From NCBI GenBank assembly GCA_961205875.1, contig OY540810.1:29202001-29266000 (forward strand): a DNA stretch of 64,000 nucleotides, in the 5' to 3' direction. The notes below the pieces were generated by a model, which worked only from the letters and a program-made list of their open reading frames with translations, made no database searches and had not been told where the DNA came from. Origin of the DNA: Sialis fuliginosa (Eukaryota > Arthropoda > Insecta > Megaloptera > Sialidae). The translations under genes and the position numbers were made by a program. This document shows positions 1 to 11,359 of this stretch, piece after piece. Position 1 is the first letter of the stretch; each line of letters begins with the position of its first letter.

Positions 1-445
1 TCTCATGAGCTCGTGTTATTAATAAAACAACTACCTCTTTATTAAATCAATTTTATTATCAAAATCCGCAAATATAGTTTGTTTTTTAAATTACAGCCTT
101 TTATTTATTTTTTCCGGTAAACAACATAAAACCAGTAATGAATGTCTAGTGATTAGTATTATTACACAAACGTTATAAAATAAAGAGTCGTAAAATTTAA
201 AATAATAATTTAAAGCATTTACACAAGAAAATACACTTTTCTTGATAGGGTGCTGAACCGCGATATTTTTTTGTCCACTGTTTTTAAACAAAATGATCAA
301 TTATCATCAAATCATGCTGTAAGACAGTTAAATGTATTAATTAATAACCATTAATAAAAAAATACCAACAAATATTTCTAATTCAGTACATTTAATTTTA
401 TAATGTTCACCACTGGGGTATTGTTCAAGTCTGGTGTCAGTACCT
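1..445 (+). mobile_element. Family A MITE, left-truncated by window edge
   Basis: This is the right-hand part of a roughly 500-560 bp repeat seen in full at 34156-34651 and 62796-63337. The internal block with CCGCAAATATAG and the block near ATCAAATCATGCTGTAAGAC match those copies. It ends in a GGTGTCAGTACCT-type terminus at 445 followed by TA. The left terminus lies outside the window. The family has AGGTACTGGCACC terminal inverted repeats flanked by TA, as in Tc1/mariner-pogo type DNA transposons. It has no coding capacity and is non-autonomous. The short minus-strand open frame inside it is not a gene. Confidence 0.75.
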
Positions 446-759
446 TATTATAAATGTAGAAGGAACATATTTTATATTTATCATTTTATATTATTAACTA
501 TTAATTTTAATAAATCCAAATAACTTCATGATTCTGCCATCAGTTAGAAAATTAAATGTATGACCATAATTATTTGAAAAAAAAGTTATTTATCATAGAC
601 TCGTGCTTATTCAATTATTTAAACTTTGCTAGCGATTTTACTATGAAGTTTTATAATTTGAATAAATATTCAAAAAATCAAGTTCCTAATTCAGTCCGTC
701 ACTGAAACAAGCAGTAGTATAATTTCCCCACTATAGTAGCGATCACACATTTCACTATT
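446..759. other. AT-rich DNA, nothing recognised
   Basis: Low-complexity AT-rich sequence with no recognisable repeat, open frame of note or RNA fold. Confidence 0.5.
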
Positions 760-935
760 GCCCCGTCAGCAAGACATAGTAGACGTGGCAACGTCGCACT
801 GCCTGCCGTGGCGCCTACTCGCTCTTTTTAAACGCGTTTTGGCGCCAATCTCTCGCCGTCTCTTCCGCCTCTAGTACTGGATGCACTGGAAAATGACATC
901 ACGGCCTACTTCGAGAATTATTCGCGTTTTTAGGC
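760..935. promoter_or_regulatory. GC-rich island with E2F-type palindrome
   Basis: This is a markedly GC- and CpG-richer patch in AT-rich DNA. It contains TTGGCGCCAA at 839-848, a perfect palindrome within TTTTGGCGCC, which fits the E2F/DP consensus TTTSSCGC. Several other GGCGCC/GGCGCCT-like words lie nearby. It could be a promoter or first exon of an unrecognised gene, an enhancer, or a decayed GC-rich transposon. No coding frame with a convincing product is visible. Regulatory function is inferred. Confidence 0.35.
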
Positions 936-3050
936 AATAAAGCCAAGTGCCACAGGCTTTGAATAAAGAAAATTGAAATTTTAGTGTAAAATTATTATAC
1001 TTCGGGGTTAGTTTCAAGTATAATGTTTTATTACACGGGTAATGTTTTAGAGGAAGTTATTTAAAGATACATGTAAAGTTAACGGTTGTTGGTTTGAAGT
1101 AATTAAATTTAATGTTTAAAATTATTAAAGAATGTGATTTTGATGTAATAAAGAAAATTCAAATTCAAAATATTTGGTAAAACTATCTAGAATATAACAA
1201 ATAAAGTAATTTCTCAAAAAATTAAAAAATTTTAATTTACAAAAAAAATGTAATTTAAACAATTTTTGAAATTTTAAGTTAAACAGTATATTATTCCTTT
1301 ATTTATATTATAATTTGAGAGCAAATTATCAAAACAGTTAATTTTAATTGTTTATAAGCCACTCTATAGAAATGATCAATAAAAATCTTTAAACAAGCAC
1401 AATTTATACAGATATTAATAAAAATTGAATACAATTTTGCTTCTTGAAATATAATATAATAAATATTGTGAATACAAAATACAAAAGTACATGAACATAT
1501 TTTTTCTCCTGTTAATATTAAACGACAAATTGAAAAATAAATGTTCCTTGAAAAAATGCTTCACCCAAAATCATTAGTTTTTTTTGACTTTGAGTTTGAC
1601 CATAAACGTACAAGTTCTTAAAAAAACCTTTTTTACAATTTTATTAATTTAATTTTAACATTTTAAAATTCTTAATAACTAAAGATTTGACTTTTGAATT
1701 AAGTAATAATATTATGAATACTCCCAAGGAATATTATAATTAATCATAAATCAAAAATAAATACTTAAATTTTAATTACGAAATGTCAAAATGAAATGAA
1801 TGAAGTTGTTAAACAGTCTAAAACATCTTATTTTCTGCAAATTGTTAATAATTTATATAAATTTCTTATTAATGTTATAACCAAAGGATGGAATTTAGAA
1901 CTAATGGTTTTTTGTAGTACCCCCTGTATATGTTATTTATATAAAAGTATACAAAAGTTTTATTTTGTTCATGAAACCAATTCCTTTTAAAACGCCCACA
2001 ACCGCATTAAATATCATTAAGTCAAAGAGATTTTTTATTGAAGAAAATCAAGTGAAAATGATTTAAAGTTGAGAAGAATTGAACACGTGCTAACTCGTCG
2101 ACACTTATTTAGTTAGTGAGATAATTAACCCCAGAAGGCAAGTCTGTTAAATACGGAGTATTAATTGAGTCTTCGTTTTACTTCGTTAATTACAATACAG
2201 GTGGGAACGCTAATAGGTCGTATCTTGAAGAGCGCATTTCTAAAGGATTTACTTCAAAAGTGTCTATACTTACTTGTTTCTGTAATTGTGTTACTTTGGT
2301 TACCAGCAATATTTATTATATTGTATGTATGTACTCGTACCTATTACTAACATATTATGTTTCACACATATAATACAGTATTTCTATTATTATGGACTCA
2401 CTATCCTTATTTAATATAATAAAGAAAGTTAAAAATAATAATATCCTACTAACATTTTTACCTATGCTTACCTTTTCTTTTTGATGACATCTATGTGGAA
2501 GCGAAGTTAACTGAATATGCTTGTACAATTGTACAATGTACATAAGCTTTATGTACTTGTTTTTCAAAATTCTATAAATGTGATCAACTGTAATATTTTA
2601 TTTTATTTGTAGACTAGTATTTTTCAATGACTATAAAATTAAATTATTAACTAGCCAAATTATTTTAGCCAGTCAATTAAGCTTTGGTTAAAAAATCAGT
2701 CCAATTACCCATTTTTATTAGAGGGATTTTTACATTTTATATTTTATTATTATTTAATAATATTCTAACAATATATTTTCTTTTTTTCAGGTTAGTAATC
2801 TACGTCGATTAATACTTATTAATAAGCAAGTACAATGGTATGTATTAAATTAATAAATTCTACTTTAAAAAACTAAAAAACACGATTGGGCTTATTGTTA
2901 ACTATTACGGAGTCCCTATGACTACCTCTCACCTCCATCATCATATAAGATCGATGGTACCATATTATTGTATTGTCACCATAAGTGTATATGTTTGCAA
3001 AGTTTCAAGTCGATACGACAATTAGAAGTGGGTAAATACTGAGTTGGAAG
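936..3050. other. AT-rich DNA, nothing recognised
   Basis: About 2.1 kb of AT-rich sequence with many homopolymer runs. Open frames of about 60 codons (for example 1796-1990 and 2165-2350) show no family resemblance and are expected by chance. I see no RNA gene or complete repeat. Confidence 0.5.
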
Positions 3051-3054
3051 ATTT

Positions 3055-3356
3055 GATAATTAGCTTCCAGCTAACGCTATCTGCTAGGTATTAAATATAA
3101 ATGACAACACACTCACAGATGTAGTGAATGAAATCGTACATCTGATAACCTTGACGCTTGCGAGATATGTACAATCAGCGACATAAAATAAGTTCTGCCG
3201 ATTGTACCTCATAAAATGCATGGCATTTACATTATTATACATTTATTACCACTGCTTTTAAATATCTAGCAATTTCATAACAATTTGACACCTAACAGAT
3301 AGCGTTAGCTGGAAGTTAATTTGCATTGGCACTCAAATAAATTCTTTTTATTATAA
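3055..3356 (-). mobile_element. Family H MITE (inverted relative to 40252 copy)
   Basis: It has near-terminal inverted repeats TTAGCTTCCAGCTAACGC near 3060 and GCGTTAGCTGGAAGTTAA near 3303. The interior (TACCTCATAAAATGCAT, CCACTGCTTTTAAATAT, CACTCACAGATGTAG) is the reverse complement of the copy at 40252-40564. The outer TGCCCGGTATTATAAAG ends of that copy are degraded here. No coding capacity. Probably PIF/Harbinger-like, by analogy with TTA duplications at the better copies. Confidence 0.75.
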
Positions 3357-3980
3357 GCTAATAAAAGCGTGTTAAAAATGTTAAAAATAACCGATATGGT
3401 ATAATATCAAAAATCTTAACTAATTGTAAGGAAATCTACTCTTCATTTTAAAAATTCCAAATAATTGTCGTTAATATGAAGAAAATCTAGTATCTTCACA
3501 TAGCTGTTTATTTTAGTTTTTTGATATAAAGTATTACGATGTATTACAATATTTTAATATTTTGATAGAAGTGCCCCATATTTTAATTTTTATTATTTTG
3601 TATGCTTATGAAAACATTCATTTTAGTTATGAATCACCTGTAATTGATGATTACAATTAATAAAAAAACACATTTTAATATATTATCAGAATAATATAAT
3701 ACAAATCAAATCGGTTAATTAAGTTGAAATAATCTATACAAATTGAACGCAGTTTGTTATCTGAATAAAAAAATTAAAATAAAAAGTTTTGCGGAAAAGC
3801 TGTATCCAGCACTTGCTACGGTAATGGTGTCAAAATACCTGCTACTCAGAGATGTGAACAGGGATGTACAGTCTCTGATATCTCAATAAATGACTAATTG
3901 GTCAGTTATCTATTTATATCATTTATTTGGGACAGTATAATCAACTTGTATTTTGATGAGTAAAGTAAGTTGTATAAGTA
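3357..3980. other. AT-rich DNA, nothing recognised
   Basis: AT-rich filler. A slightly more GC-rich stretch near 3790-3870 (GCTGTATCCAGCACTTGC) is not recognised. Confidence 0.5.
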
Positions 3981-4865
3981 AGGTACATGCAGGTAATAAG
4001 GCCTGCTAAGCTTAAATTTAAAACAAAATGAAAAACATTGCATGTAATCAAGAAAATTTATTATCAAATTGTCTCTCTGAGTCTTATAAATAAACTAAAA
4101 CCAAAAAAAGATAAATTCTTTCAATAACCAAAACAAAAAGAATCATTTTTAAAATTAACATAAATAGGCCTTATTATACTACGGTAGCATAATAAGGCCT
4201 AAGGGTAAAATCTTCAAAATTAATCTAAATATCAACATATATTTGGAAATTGAGATCAAATTAAACATTGTTAATAGTTTTAATAGTAATAATAACTCTA
4301 ATCACAGCTATTAGGGCATTCGAAATTATCTACATCTTCTGCTGATAGACCGACACATTCCACTTACGGCATCGACTGCACTTCCTCAAATCAGCCAGTC
4401 TGTCTTCTCCATAACCGTAGTAATGCCATTCCGTTTCCATTAATTCAGTATGAACATTCTTTGTTGGTTGAAGATTAGATTTAGATACTAATTTTATAGA
4501 TAGCTTTTGTTACCCGCAGATCCAATAATTTTTTGATTTTTTTTTTAGAAAATATTTATATTGTGAAGGACAAAAAGAAACAATAAATATAATTAAATAT
4601 AATAAACTTGGATCGTTTTTAAACACAAACTTTTTAGTTTAATGTATTTATATAGAAAATACATACAATCTTTTGCAACAATCTTTTACTATTCGAATGG
4701 ATTTTCTTCACTGTTCGAAACAAAAGTTAAAATTGGTGGCAGGGCATGGGGAACCGCGAGGTTATGTAATGTAATGTACACTTAATGTATTTGTGTACAT
4801 GTTCATCTGTGCGGGAATTTAAAACCTATATTTTGACTCTTAGGCCTTATTACCTCCAAATACTA
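3981..4865 (+). mobile_element. Family D DNA transposon, copy 1
   Basis: This element of about 0.9 kb is preceded by TA (3979-3980). It starts AGGTACATGCAGGTAATAAG and ends in the inverse, CTTAGGCCTTATTACCTCC, near 4857. The second copy at 23900-24796 lies in the opposite orientation with the same order of internal blocks. An internal hairpin (AGGCCTTATTATACTACGG against its inverse) lies near 4166-4200. Its minus strand carries a decayed coding tail (see 4298-4520). The extreme right end is altered by a short hAT-like element at 4866. It is non-autonomous now. TA flanks and the tail suggest a pogo/Tigger-like origin. Confidence 0.75.
4298..4520 (-). pseudogene. Degraded PHD-like Cys-rich C-terminal tail of a transposase
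   Basis: Reading the minus strand from about 4520, one frame gives roughly 60 codons ending in a block with WHYYGYGEDRLADLRK then KCSRCRKW. After a frameshift the neighbouring frame continues ECVGLSAEDVDNFECPNSCD and stops at 4298-4300. The spacing C-x2-C, W, ECVGL, F-x-C-x2-C before a stop is the PHD-like pattern found at the C-terminus of several pogo/Tigger (Jerky-type) and other DDE transposases. The sister copy at 24340-24476 keeps the same ending. This frame has no usable start, so it is a relic and not a gene. The family assignment is by pattern only. Confidence 0.55.
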
Positions 4866-5042
4866 CAGTGGCGGTGCGCGAGCTATATTCATGTGAGTCC
4901 AGTGACAGTTTATGTTAAGATCAGACACAGTCGATACGGCAGAGAATTACCCTTTCGGAAGACACGACAAAATCCGAATGTGTTCGATCTATGATAGCAA
5001 TTCGCATGGCCTCACGTGAATACAGCTCGCGCACCGCTGCTG
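4866..5042. mobile_element. Short hAT-like MITE
   Basis: A 177-bp element bounded by CAGTGGCGGTGCGCGAGCT and the imperfect inverse AGCTCGCGCACCGCTGCTG, giving terminal inverted repeats of about 31 bp with a few mismatches. CAG...CTG ends are usual for hAT elements. The flanking octamers (AAATACTA and GTATAATA) agree at only 5 of 8 positions, so the target duplication is weak or decayed. It sits at the right terminus of the family D element. No coding capacity. Confidence 0.6.
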
Positions 5043-5555
5043 GTATAATACGGCCCTGGGTCTAAAAAAACATAAGATTTACTGTTAAAATTTTAAAGTC
5101 GACATATTTCAATTTTCCTACTAATTAGCCGGTAGTAATTTCGCTGAACATTAAATACGAAACCTTAAATATTTCGAAACTAATAAATGCACTCATACCA
5201 CTTTAAAAAGAACTGCTTAGTTTTTATAATTACCACCAGTGGCGTAGTTAGGGGTTGATGAACCCGACCCCTGCTGAGGACGTCAGGTCTAGGGGGGGGG
5301 GTAAATGGATCTTATTAGCATTATCAGGATTAAAAAGTGACATGAGGATTAAAAAAAGGTCTTCATAAATTGAAAGAGGGCGCAAAAGTAAGTTTAAGGG
5401 GCAACAAAATCGTAATGACAACGAAAAATAGTTAGGATTAGGGGGCGGTCAATTTGAGTTGGCAATGAAAAAAAGGCTCGAACCCACACAAACCACTGAT
5501 TACCACCAACCTAAGAAGAACATAATGCTTCTTCGGACTCATTTTTCTTTCAAAA
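5043..5555. other. hAT-like end fragment and poorly understood sequence
   Basis: CAGTGGCGTAGTTAGGGG at about 5236 resembles a hAT terminus and is followed by a G-run, but no matching right end was found. Near 5476 the minus strand contains GGGTTCGAGCC, which resembles a pol III B box, but no full tRNA fold is present. Otherwise nothing recognised. Confidence 0.35.
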
Positions 5556-6235
5556 AACATCTGCCAAGTAAATGCACAGTGCTTCCTCGTGCTAAATTCA
5601 ACAAAGTTAGTTAATTTATTGAACAATTTAAAAAAAATCCGATAAAATGTTCAGATACATTGCCTGGTATTGGTTAACCATTTAATTTTTATACAATTTT
5701 ACTAAAAAATATTAGTTCGACATTTTTCTTAAGACGCACTTGAGTATTTTTTCGTACCTACTTATATTTTTAATTTTTTGACAATTTCAATCTAAATTTA
5801 TGCAAACGTCAAAATTACATTTAATATGTCAAAGTAATTATCAATTTAAAAAAAGCAAACGACGATTTTTTAAAGCAAATTGAGATAAATTTTTGTAAGG
5901 TAATATTTTACAACAAACGTTGTTCACCCACGATTTTAATGATTTTGAAATGGGACCGTCCTCAAGCCAGACCCAACCATCCAACCAAGTTTCATTAACA
6001 TCGGTTCAGTGGTTCATGAGTTATGCGTGTGACAAGGATTCAGGGGATAGACACACGCCCACACGCACGCACACACACACACACAGAAATACAGACACGG
6101 AATGAAGTGTTTGTCTTGACCTAAAACGGAAAGATCAACTTAAAAATTTGAAATCGGAGAACATTTTTTTGTCTCATTTTAAAACGATCACAAAGCTTCT
6201 CGTATCTTCGATATTGCGAGGAAGCAAAAGCATTT
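5556..6235 (+). repeat. Family C interspersed repeat, copy 1
   Basis: It shares ordered blocks with 7513-8207: AAACATCTGCCAAGTAAATG, TTGGTTAACCATTTAATTTT, ACAACAAACGTTG, CCAACCAAGTTTCATTAA, ATGAGTTATGCGTGTGACAA, and the end CGATATTGCGAGGAAGCAAA. Partial copies are at 46078-46475, 48969-49001 and 56637-56820. A CA-rich microsatellite lies at about 6060-6086 inside it. The TTTCATTAACATCGGTTCAGTGG style is typical of insect interspersed repeats (non-LTR 3' ends or SINE/MITE bodies). Class not determined. Confidence 0.75.
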
Positions 6236-7512
6236 TCTGAAAGAGGGTATACATTATACGCTAGTGATTTTCAGTAATATAATTGTCTTGCCGATATGGG
6301 GAAATATTGAAATCATGAAAATTTTTAGACTGGCTATATCGGAAATATTCGTTTTGAACGCCCCTGGATCTATTTGTGTGACACGATGTCTATAAGTAGC
6401 TTTATGTAGCTTCTATAATTATGAAAATTTAGAATTTTGTAAATTTGCATTAGACTCTTTATTTTACAGCACGTGGCTTGATTGTATTTGTATGTACTAA
6501 ACGGTCATTTAAAATTCAATTGAAAAATTATTTGAACTGTACAAAATTTAGTAATATGAATCATACGACTTAAAATTGAATAAATGAATAATAAGTTATG
6601 TACATATATTATACGGAAGGAAAAAAAGTGCTACAGAAAACAAATATACCGGACTTATTATTTTACAACTTGTAAGCATACTTATAGGAAATTATGTATG
6701 AGATACAGTTTATTGGCAAAGAAATGAAGTAGCAATTTGTTTTGTTTTTAAAAATTATTCAGATTTAAAAATAGACGCCTTGGTTCTTCAACGGATCACT
6801 ATTCTACTTCACAAATGTTAGCAACTCACAAAATAAAAACATTACTTAAGTATATCCTCCTATTAGGAAATGTTTAAATAGCAAAATTTTAAAATGATAA
6901 TTAATTCGTTTAAAAGTCTAAACTACTAAAAATATATTTGTTGAAACTTCTCATAATGCGTGTTATAATTGGAATTGAATGATTGAAATTATTAATATTT
7001 TTTTATTATTAGATATATAATTTTCTTGCATTTTTTTTATTTTCTAAAAACAGATAGTAAAATTAATAATGTCTTAAAAATTTTTATTTTCTTAAACTTT
7101 ATCACAAAATTATTAATGTAAAATTGTAAAATATTATGTAATGTTAGAACACATGCTTTTTACAAAGTTGTTTTTACTCTGTTGAAAAGATGTTACGATT
7201 ACGACACTAGTATTTTTTGTCCAGTATAGGTAAAAAGAACTGCTAGTTCTTAGTACAAATTACGAGCGAATTTTGTTATTAATCCTGTCAAATAACACAG
7301 CTGATTTTTTAAGTAAATTCATATGTTCAGGAAAGTATTAAATATTAAAAGTTCTTAATTTTCTAAGTGGAGTTTTCGTTGTTCTTATAAGGATTAAAGG
7401 TCTCAAAAAATTATATTTTGAATTAATCCGTTATCGCCACGTTATTATGACGTTTTTAAACAGTTAGAAATAAATGTACTTTTACAATTTATAAAAGAAA
7501 TCTAATAGATAA
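6236..7512. other. AT-rich DNA, nothing recognised
   Basis: AT-rich sequence between the two family C copies. No open frame, repeat or RNA recognised. Confidence 0.5.
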
Positions 7513-8207
7513 AAAAACATCTGCGAAGTAAATGCACAGTGCTTCCTCGTGCTAAATTCGCCAAAGGTAGTTATTAATTATCGAAAAATTTGAATAAACA
7601 CTGACAAAGTATTCATATAAACTGCCATTGGTTAACCATTTAATTTTTATGCAATTTTATTAAAATGACAATTATTCAATCAAAATCAAAATTCTTCTGC
7701 AAACGTCGATATGACATTTAATATGTCAAAGTAAATAGCAATTAAAAAAAAATTCAAAATTTCAAATCAGATAAATCTTTGTAAGGGAATATTTTACAAC
7801 AAACGTTGTGGTGACTTATATAATAAGAAATTGAAAGCTCTACAAAAAAGATTCTATAAAATTTTCACGTAACGTGTGTCGTTCTTGAGATATTTTGAAA
7901 AAAATAATATTTTGGGATGTCACCTCTCCCCATTATACACGATTTTGAAATGAGATCGTCCTTATGCCAGATCCAAAGAACCAACCAAGTTTCATTAATA
8001 TCGGTTTAGTGATTCATGAGTTATGCGTGTGACAAGGCGTGCGACAGGCAGACAGACAGACACACACGCTCAAACAGACAGACAAGTGTTTGTCTTGACA
8101 AAACCAAGTTAAAATTTTGAAATCGGAGAACAATTTTTTTGTCTCATTTTAAAACGATCACAAAGCTTCTCATATCTTCGATATGGCAAGTTGGGGAGGA
8201 AGCAAAA
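7513..8207 (+). repeat. Family C interspersed repeat, copy 2
   Basis: Direct-orientation copy of 5556-6235. It contains an extra segment at about 7810-7935 (from GGTGACTTATATAATAAG to CACCTCTCCCC) absent from copy 1, so copy 1 has a deletion or copy 2 an insertion. The CA/GACA-rich microsatellite region is at about 8040-8090. It ends with the same GAGGAAGCAAAA block. Confidence 0.75.
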
Positions 8208-8259
8208 ATAAAAAGATTTTTTTTAGGATAAATAATTAACAGTAGACACTACTAATAAA

Positions 8260-8440
8260 CGACCGCGCCGCTTTGGATGGGGGTTGACAGCCCTGGCGGC
8301 GCTCAGGTGGGGAGAAAGAGTTGGGGGGCTGTGTAGTAGAATCGGCGCCAGCCAGGTATCCTTGGAGATGCTGTCGGCGTCGCCTGGCAACGCGGCGCCT
8401 AGCGTCTTCCAAATCTATCTATATTATACTTTTCATTCAT
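8260..8440. promoter_or_regulatory. GC-rich island with RFX-type X-box
   Basis: This is the most GC-rich unique patch in the first 20 kb. It contains GTCGCCTGGCAAC at 8379-8391, which fits the RFX X-box form GTNRCC-N(0-3)-RGYAAC with a one-base spacer. GGCGCC words and CpGs are frequent. It may be a promoter or 5' exon of an unrecognised gene, since X-boxes typically mark ciliary genes in animals. It could also be a decayed GC-rich transposon. Regulatory role is inferred. Confidence 0.35.
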
Positions 8441-8445
8441 TCTAA

Positions 8446-8536
8446 ATGTTTTCTATACGCGCGTCTTCTGTGCCATCTCCTTTTATGTGCCCAACTTGCT
8501 CTGAAATTCACGGGACATATATTAGCGGATTAGAAG
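8446..8536 (+). other. Possible short first exon (speculative)
   Basis: Directly downstream of the GC-rich island an ATG at 8446 opens a frame of about 30 codons, ending at GAAGGTATGTTC near 8530-8541, which matches a strong 5' splice-site consensus (G|GTATGT). The peptide contains CPTCSEIHG. I do not recognise a family. A chance frame next to a chance donor is quite possible. No following exon could be identified. Confidence 0.2.
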
Positions 8537-8639
8537 GTATGTTCAAACTTGCAAAACAGTCAGCGGACATGTGTGTGTGTTGTATGTTATATATCGATTT
8601 CAATAGCTTGGCCATTACTGTAAATTGAACACAAAAGGT

Positions 8640-11095
8640 TTCTCAACTTTGCTTTAATAGATTTGCTATTAAATTTCTTTCAAAAATCTGGCGTGGCTTG
8701 CACGCTATTTTCTTAACAGTTACATAACACACATGAGTCAATTTATCAGCAAACATATTGAACTCTTTGGGTTATCCGGCGTTACACGAGGAGTTGACAA
8801 ATTATAATTTTTGTGTTAAAGAATCAATTGTCAAAATTAAATTGAAGTTAAATAAATTAAAATAAAAATGGGCGCAAAAGCGAATTTACTTAGATCTCAG
8901 CCTTCAATTCGATTTTGACCTTCGTATAATAAATAAATAAATAACATATACTTTTTTTAAATGATGCAATTTTCATGCAATGATGCATTTATTCTTGATA
9001 TATTTTGAAAATAATAATTTTTGGGTACCCTTCCTCTTAAAAAATATGAATTGCTTACTGTTAGAACGGCTTCTGAAAAACTCGGTAACCAATTTGACGC
9101 GATAAAAATAAGATATTAAGAACGAAATAGGTACATGATAAAAGCAATATTCTATTAAATTCTGAAAGATGACATCAAGTAGAATATGATAAAATTTTAA
9201 CGACGTCATAGGAGCCAATTAAAAAATTTAGAATATATCTAGAAATCGCGTGTGAATATAAATAAGAACTCGCTGAAATTGCCAATACACAAGATTTAAA
9301 TAGTCACTAAATATACCAATATATTAAATATAACATTACATACATATTGCTTACAAATGGCAATAGTCATTATTGCAGTTTGGACAGAAGAAGTGTCTCG
9401 ACTTTTGGATCTTGCCTTTATAAATTCACTTTAAAATGTCCTTGGTCTTGTAATACAATTTCTTTAAAACGTGGTCAGTATATATACGTTGTAATAAATG
9501 AATGATGGAATATTTTTATTAACACATTTAAACCCAATTTTGAATGGTAGAAAAGTTACCAAACTTCCTTTTCTTTTTAGATTTTATAAACACTGAATAT
9601 GACTAATTGCTTATATATAAATATATATTATTATAGAGGCATCTTTTTCAAATTTAATTTAATTGTATTTTCCCCAACACGCCCCAACTTTCGATTAGCT
9701 AATTCTTTAACTAGAACATAAATATTTTTTTTAACACACCTATGACGTCATCAACAATAATTATTGTATTCCGCGCTTATGATTTTATTAACATGGGAAC
9801 CAAGAGTTATTTTAGTGTGTAGTTGTTGCTTGTTTCTACAGTTCTGAAAATGAAAACTGCAGTTGTAAAATCTAATTTGTGCAATTGAAAAATTGCACCT
9901 AGAAAGAAAAATATAAAAAAGTGTAAGTGTAGAATAAAAATGCAAAAACAAAATTCTTAACATAACCCCTGATGGGAACAAGTGTTAATCCGTTGGTGTA
10001 ATGTTTGGAGAATCTTGTTAATGAAAGTTATTTTCTAATCAAACTGTTTTAGTTTTTACAACACTATTTTAATCATAATATCTTGATAGCTATTTGCTAT
10101 TTGTTGCCTGTGCAATAAATTTGGACACATTCTTCAACATTTTCTGATGATTTCAACCGTGGAATTGGTTAGTTAAGTTTTCAGAAAGTTCTTCAAGCAG
10201 TTACAAAGTCATCCTATAAGTAATAATAAATGACAGTAATACAGTAATATTACTTACACATTTGATAATAAAAATAATATATTATTCAAGAAGAGAGATC
10301 TGTATTTAGAAACTAAGAAATTAGATTAATCAAAATTACTCTAGACACAACAAATACATATAATCATAAATAAAAAAATAAAATAAAAATTAAAACAAAA
10401 GATATTATTGTTTTTAAAATATATGAAACAAGGATTGTCTTTACATATTACTGAATATACATGGGAAATAGGTATATAAATTTCTTAATTTGTATAAAAT
10501 CATATCCGATTTCTAATTAATTCTAATAACATTTATAACGCCTAAGTTATCAATGATCAAGTTTATTCAACATTACTCATAAATAATTTAACGTATATGT
10601 AATAAAATAAGTCCATTTAATAACCTTACAGTAATTAACATATGTTACCATTGTATACACGTGGTAACCTTAAACTTAACTTAGACTTAAATGTATTTAT
10701 TAATCGAAGGTTAACACTGACTTGTCTCAAACTTAAAACTGTAGCCTCGGAAATGACAAGATTATTACTTCCTGGACTCAAATCTTTATGAATTATAGTC
10801 ATTACTTTTTATTGCATAATATTTGTCCTTATATTTAAATAAGGTTCCTACCTAACTACCTTTAAAGATAAAAATTTGATACAGCTGAATAAAAATTATA
10901 ATGAGGACCTTTCATTTCAAATAAGTTACTTTATTTGTTTTTTATTTCATTCATTTCAAGATAACCAACTTCAGACGTTAAAACGACGTAATTCAGTCTT
11001 CAAAGGTAGTCATCATTGAAACTTAAATGACCTAAAATAGTTAAAAATAAATATTTTACTTGTTTGATATTTTATTATAAATCGTAAGATAAATC
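8640..11095. other. AT-rich DNA, one perfect TGACGTCA, otherwise nothing recognised
   Basis: About 2.4 kb without recognisable genes or repeats. A perfect CRE/ATF palindrome TGACGTCA lies at 9743-9750. Minus-strand frames at 8973-9218 and 9751-9981 show no family resemblance. Confidence 0.5.
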
Positions 11096-11359
11096 CATAT
11101 TATAAATGCGAAAATGCGTCTGTAACCTTTTCATGGCTATACTGCTGATCCGATCTTGATGAAATTTGGCAGGGAGATGGCTTGTATTTGAGGAAGGATA
11201 TAGGCTACTTTGTATCCCAAAAATTAGATAAAAAATGGATGTGTGACATTTGTACGCATACTAGGTTATACTTTTGTGGCGTGGATATCTAGCGTGTAAA
11301 TGTAAAATTAAACATAAATCTGTATTACCACGCGCACGAAGTCGCGCGGTAACAGCTAA
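11096..11359 (+). mobile_element. Lep1-like non-autonomous Helitron remnant (tentative)
   Basis: The run ATATTATAAATGCGAAAATG, then CTGATCCGATCTTGATGAA, TTTGGCAGGGAGATGG, ATAGGCTACTTTGTATCCC, and the end CGCGCGGTAACAGCTAA reproduces the order of a very common lepidopteran/insect repeat whose 3' end reads ...GGCAACAGCTAGT. That family is usually classed as Helitron-like (Lep1), ending in CTAG before T. Here the last bases are CTAAT, so the 3' end is slightly decayed. It has no coding capacity. Confidence 0.6.

Noticed and set aside
4866..5042. Perfect 8-bp duplication for the short hAT-like element
   Set aside because: The flanking octamers match at only 5 of 8 positions, so I do not claim a target duplication there.
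6060..6090. CA-rich run as a regulatory element
   Set aside because: It is the microsatellite portion of family C, present in degenerate form in the second copy.
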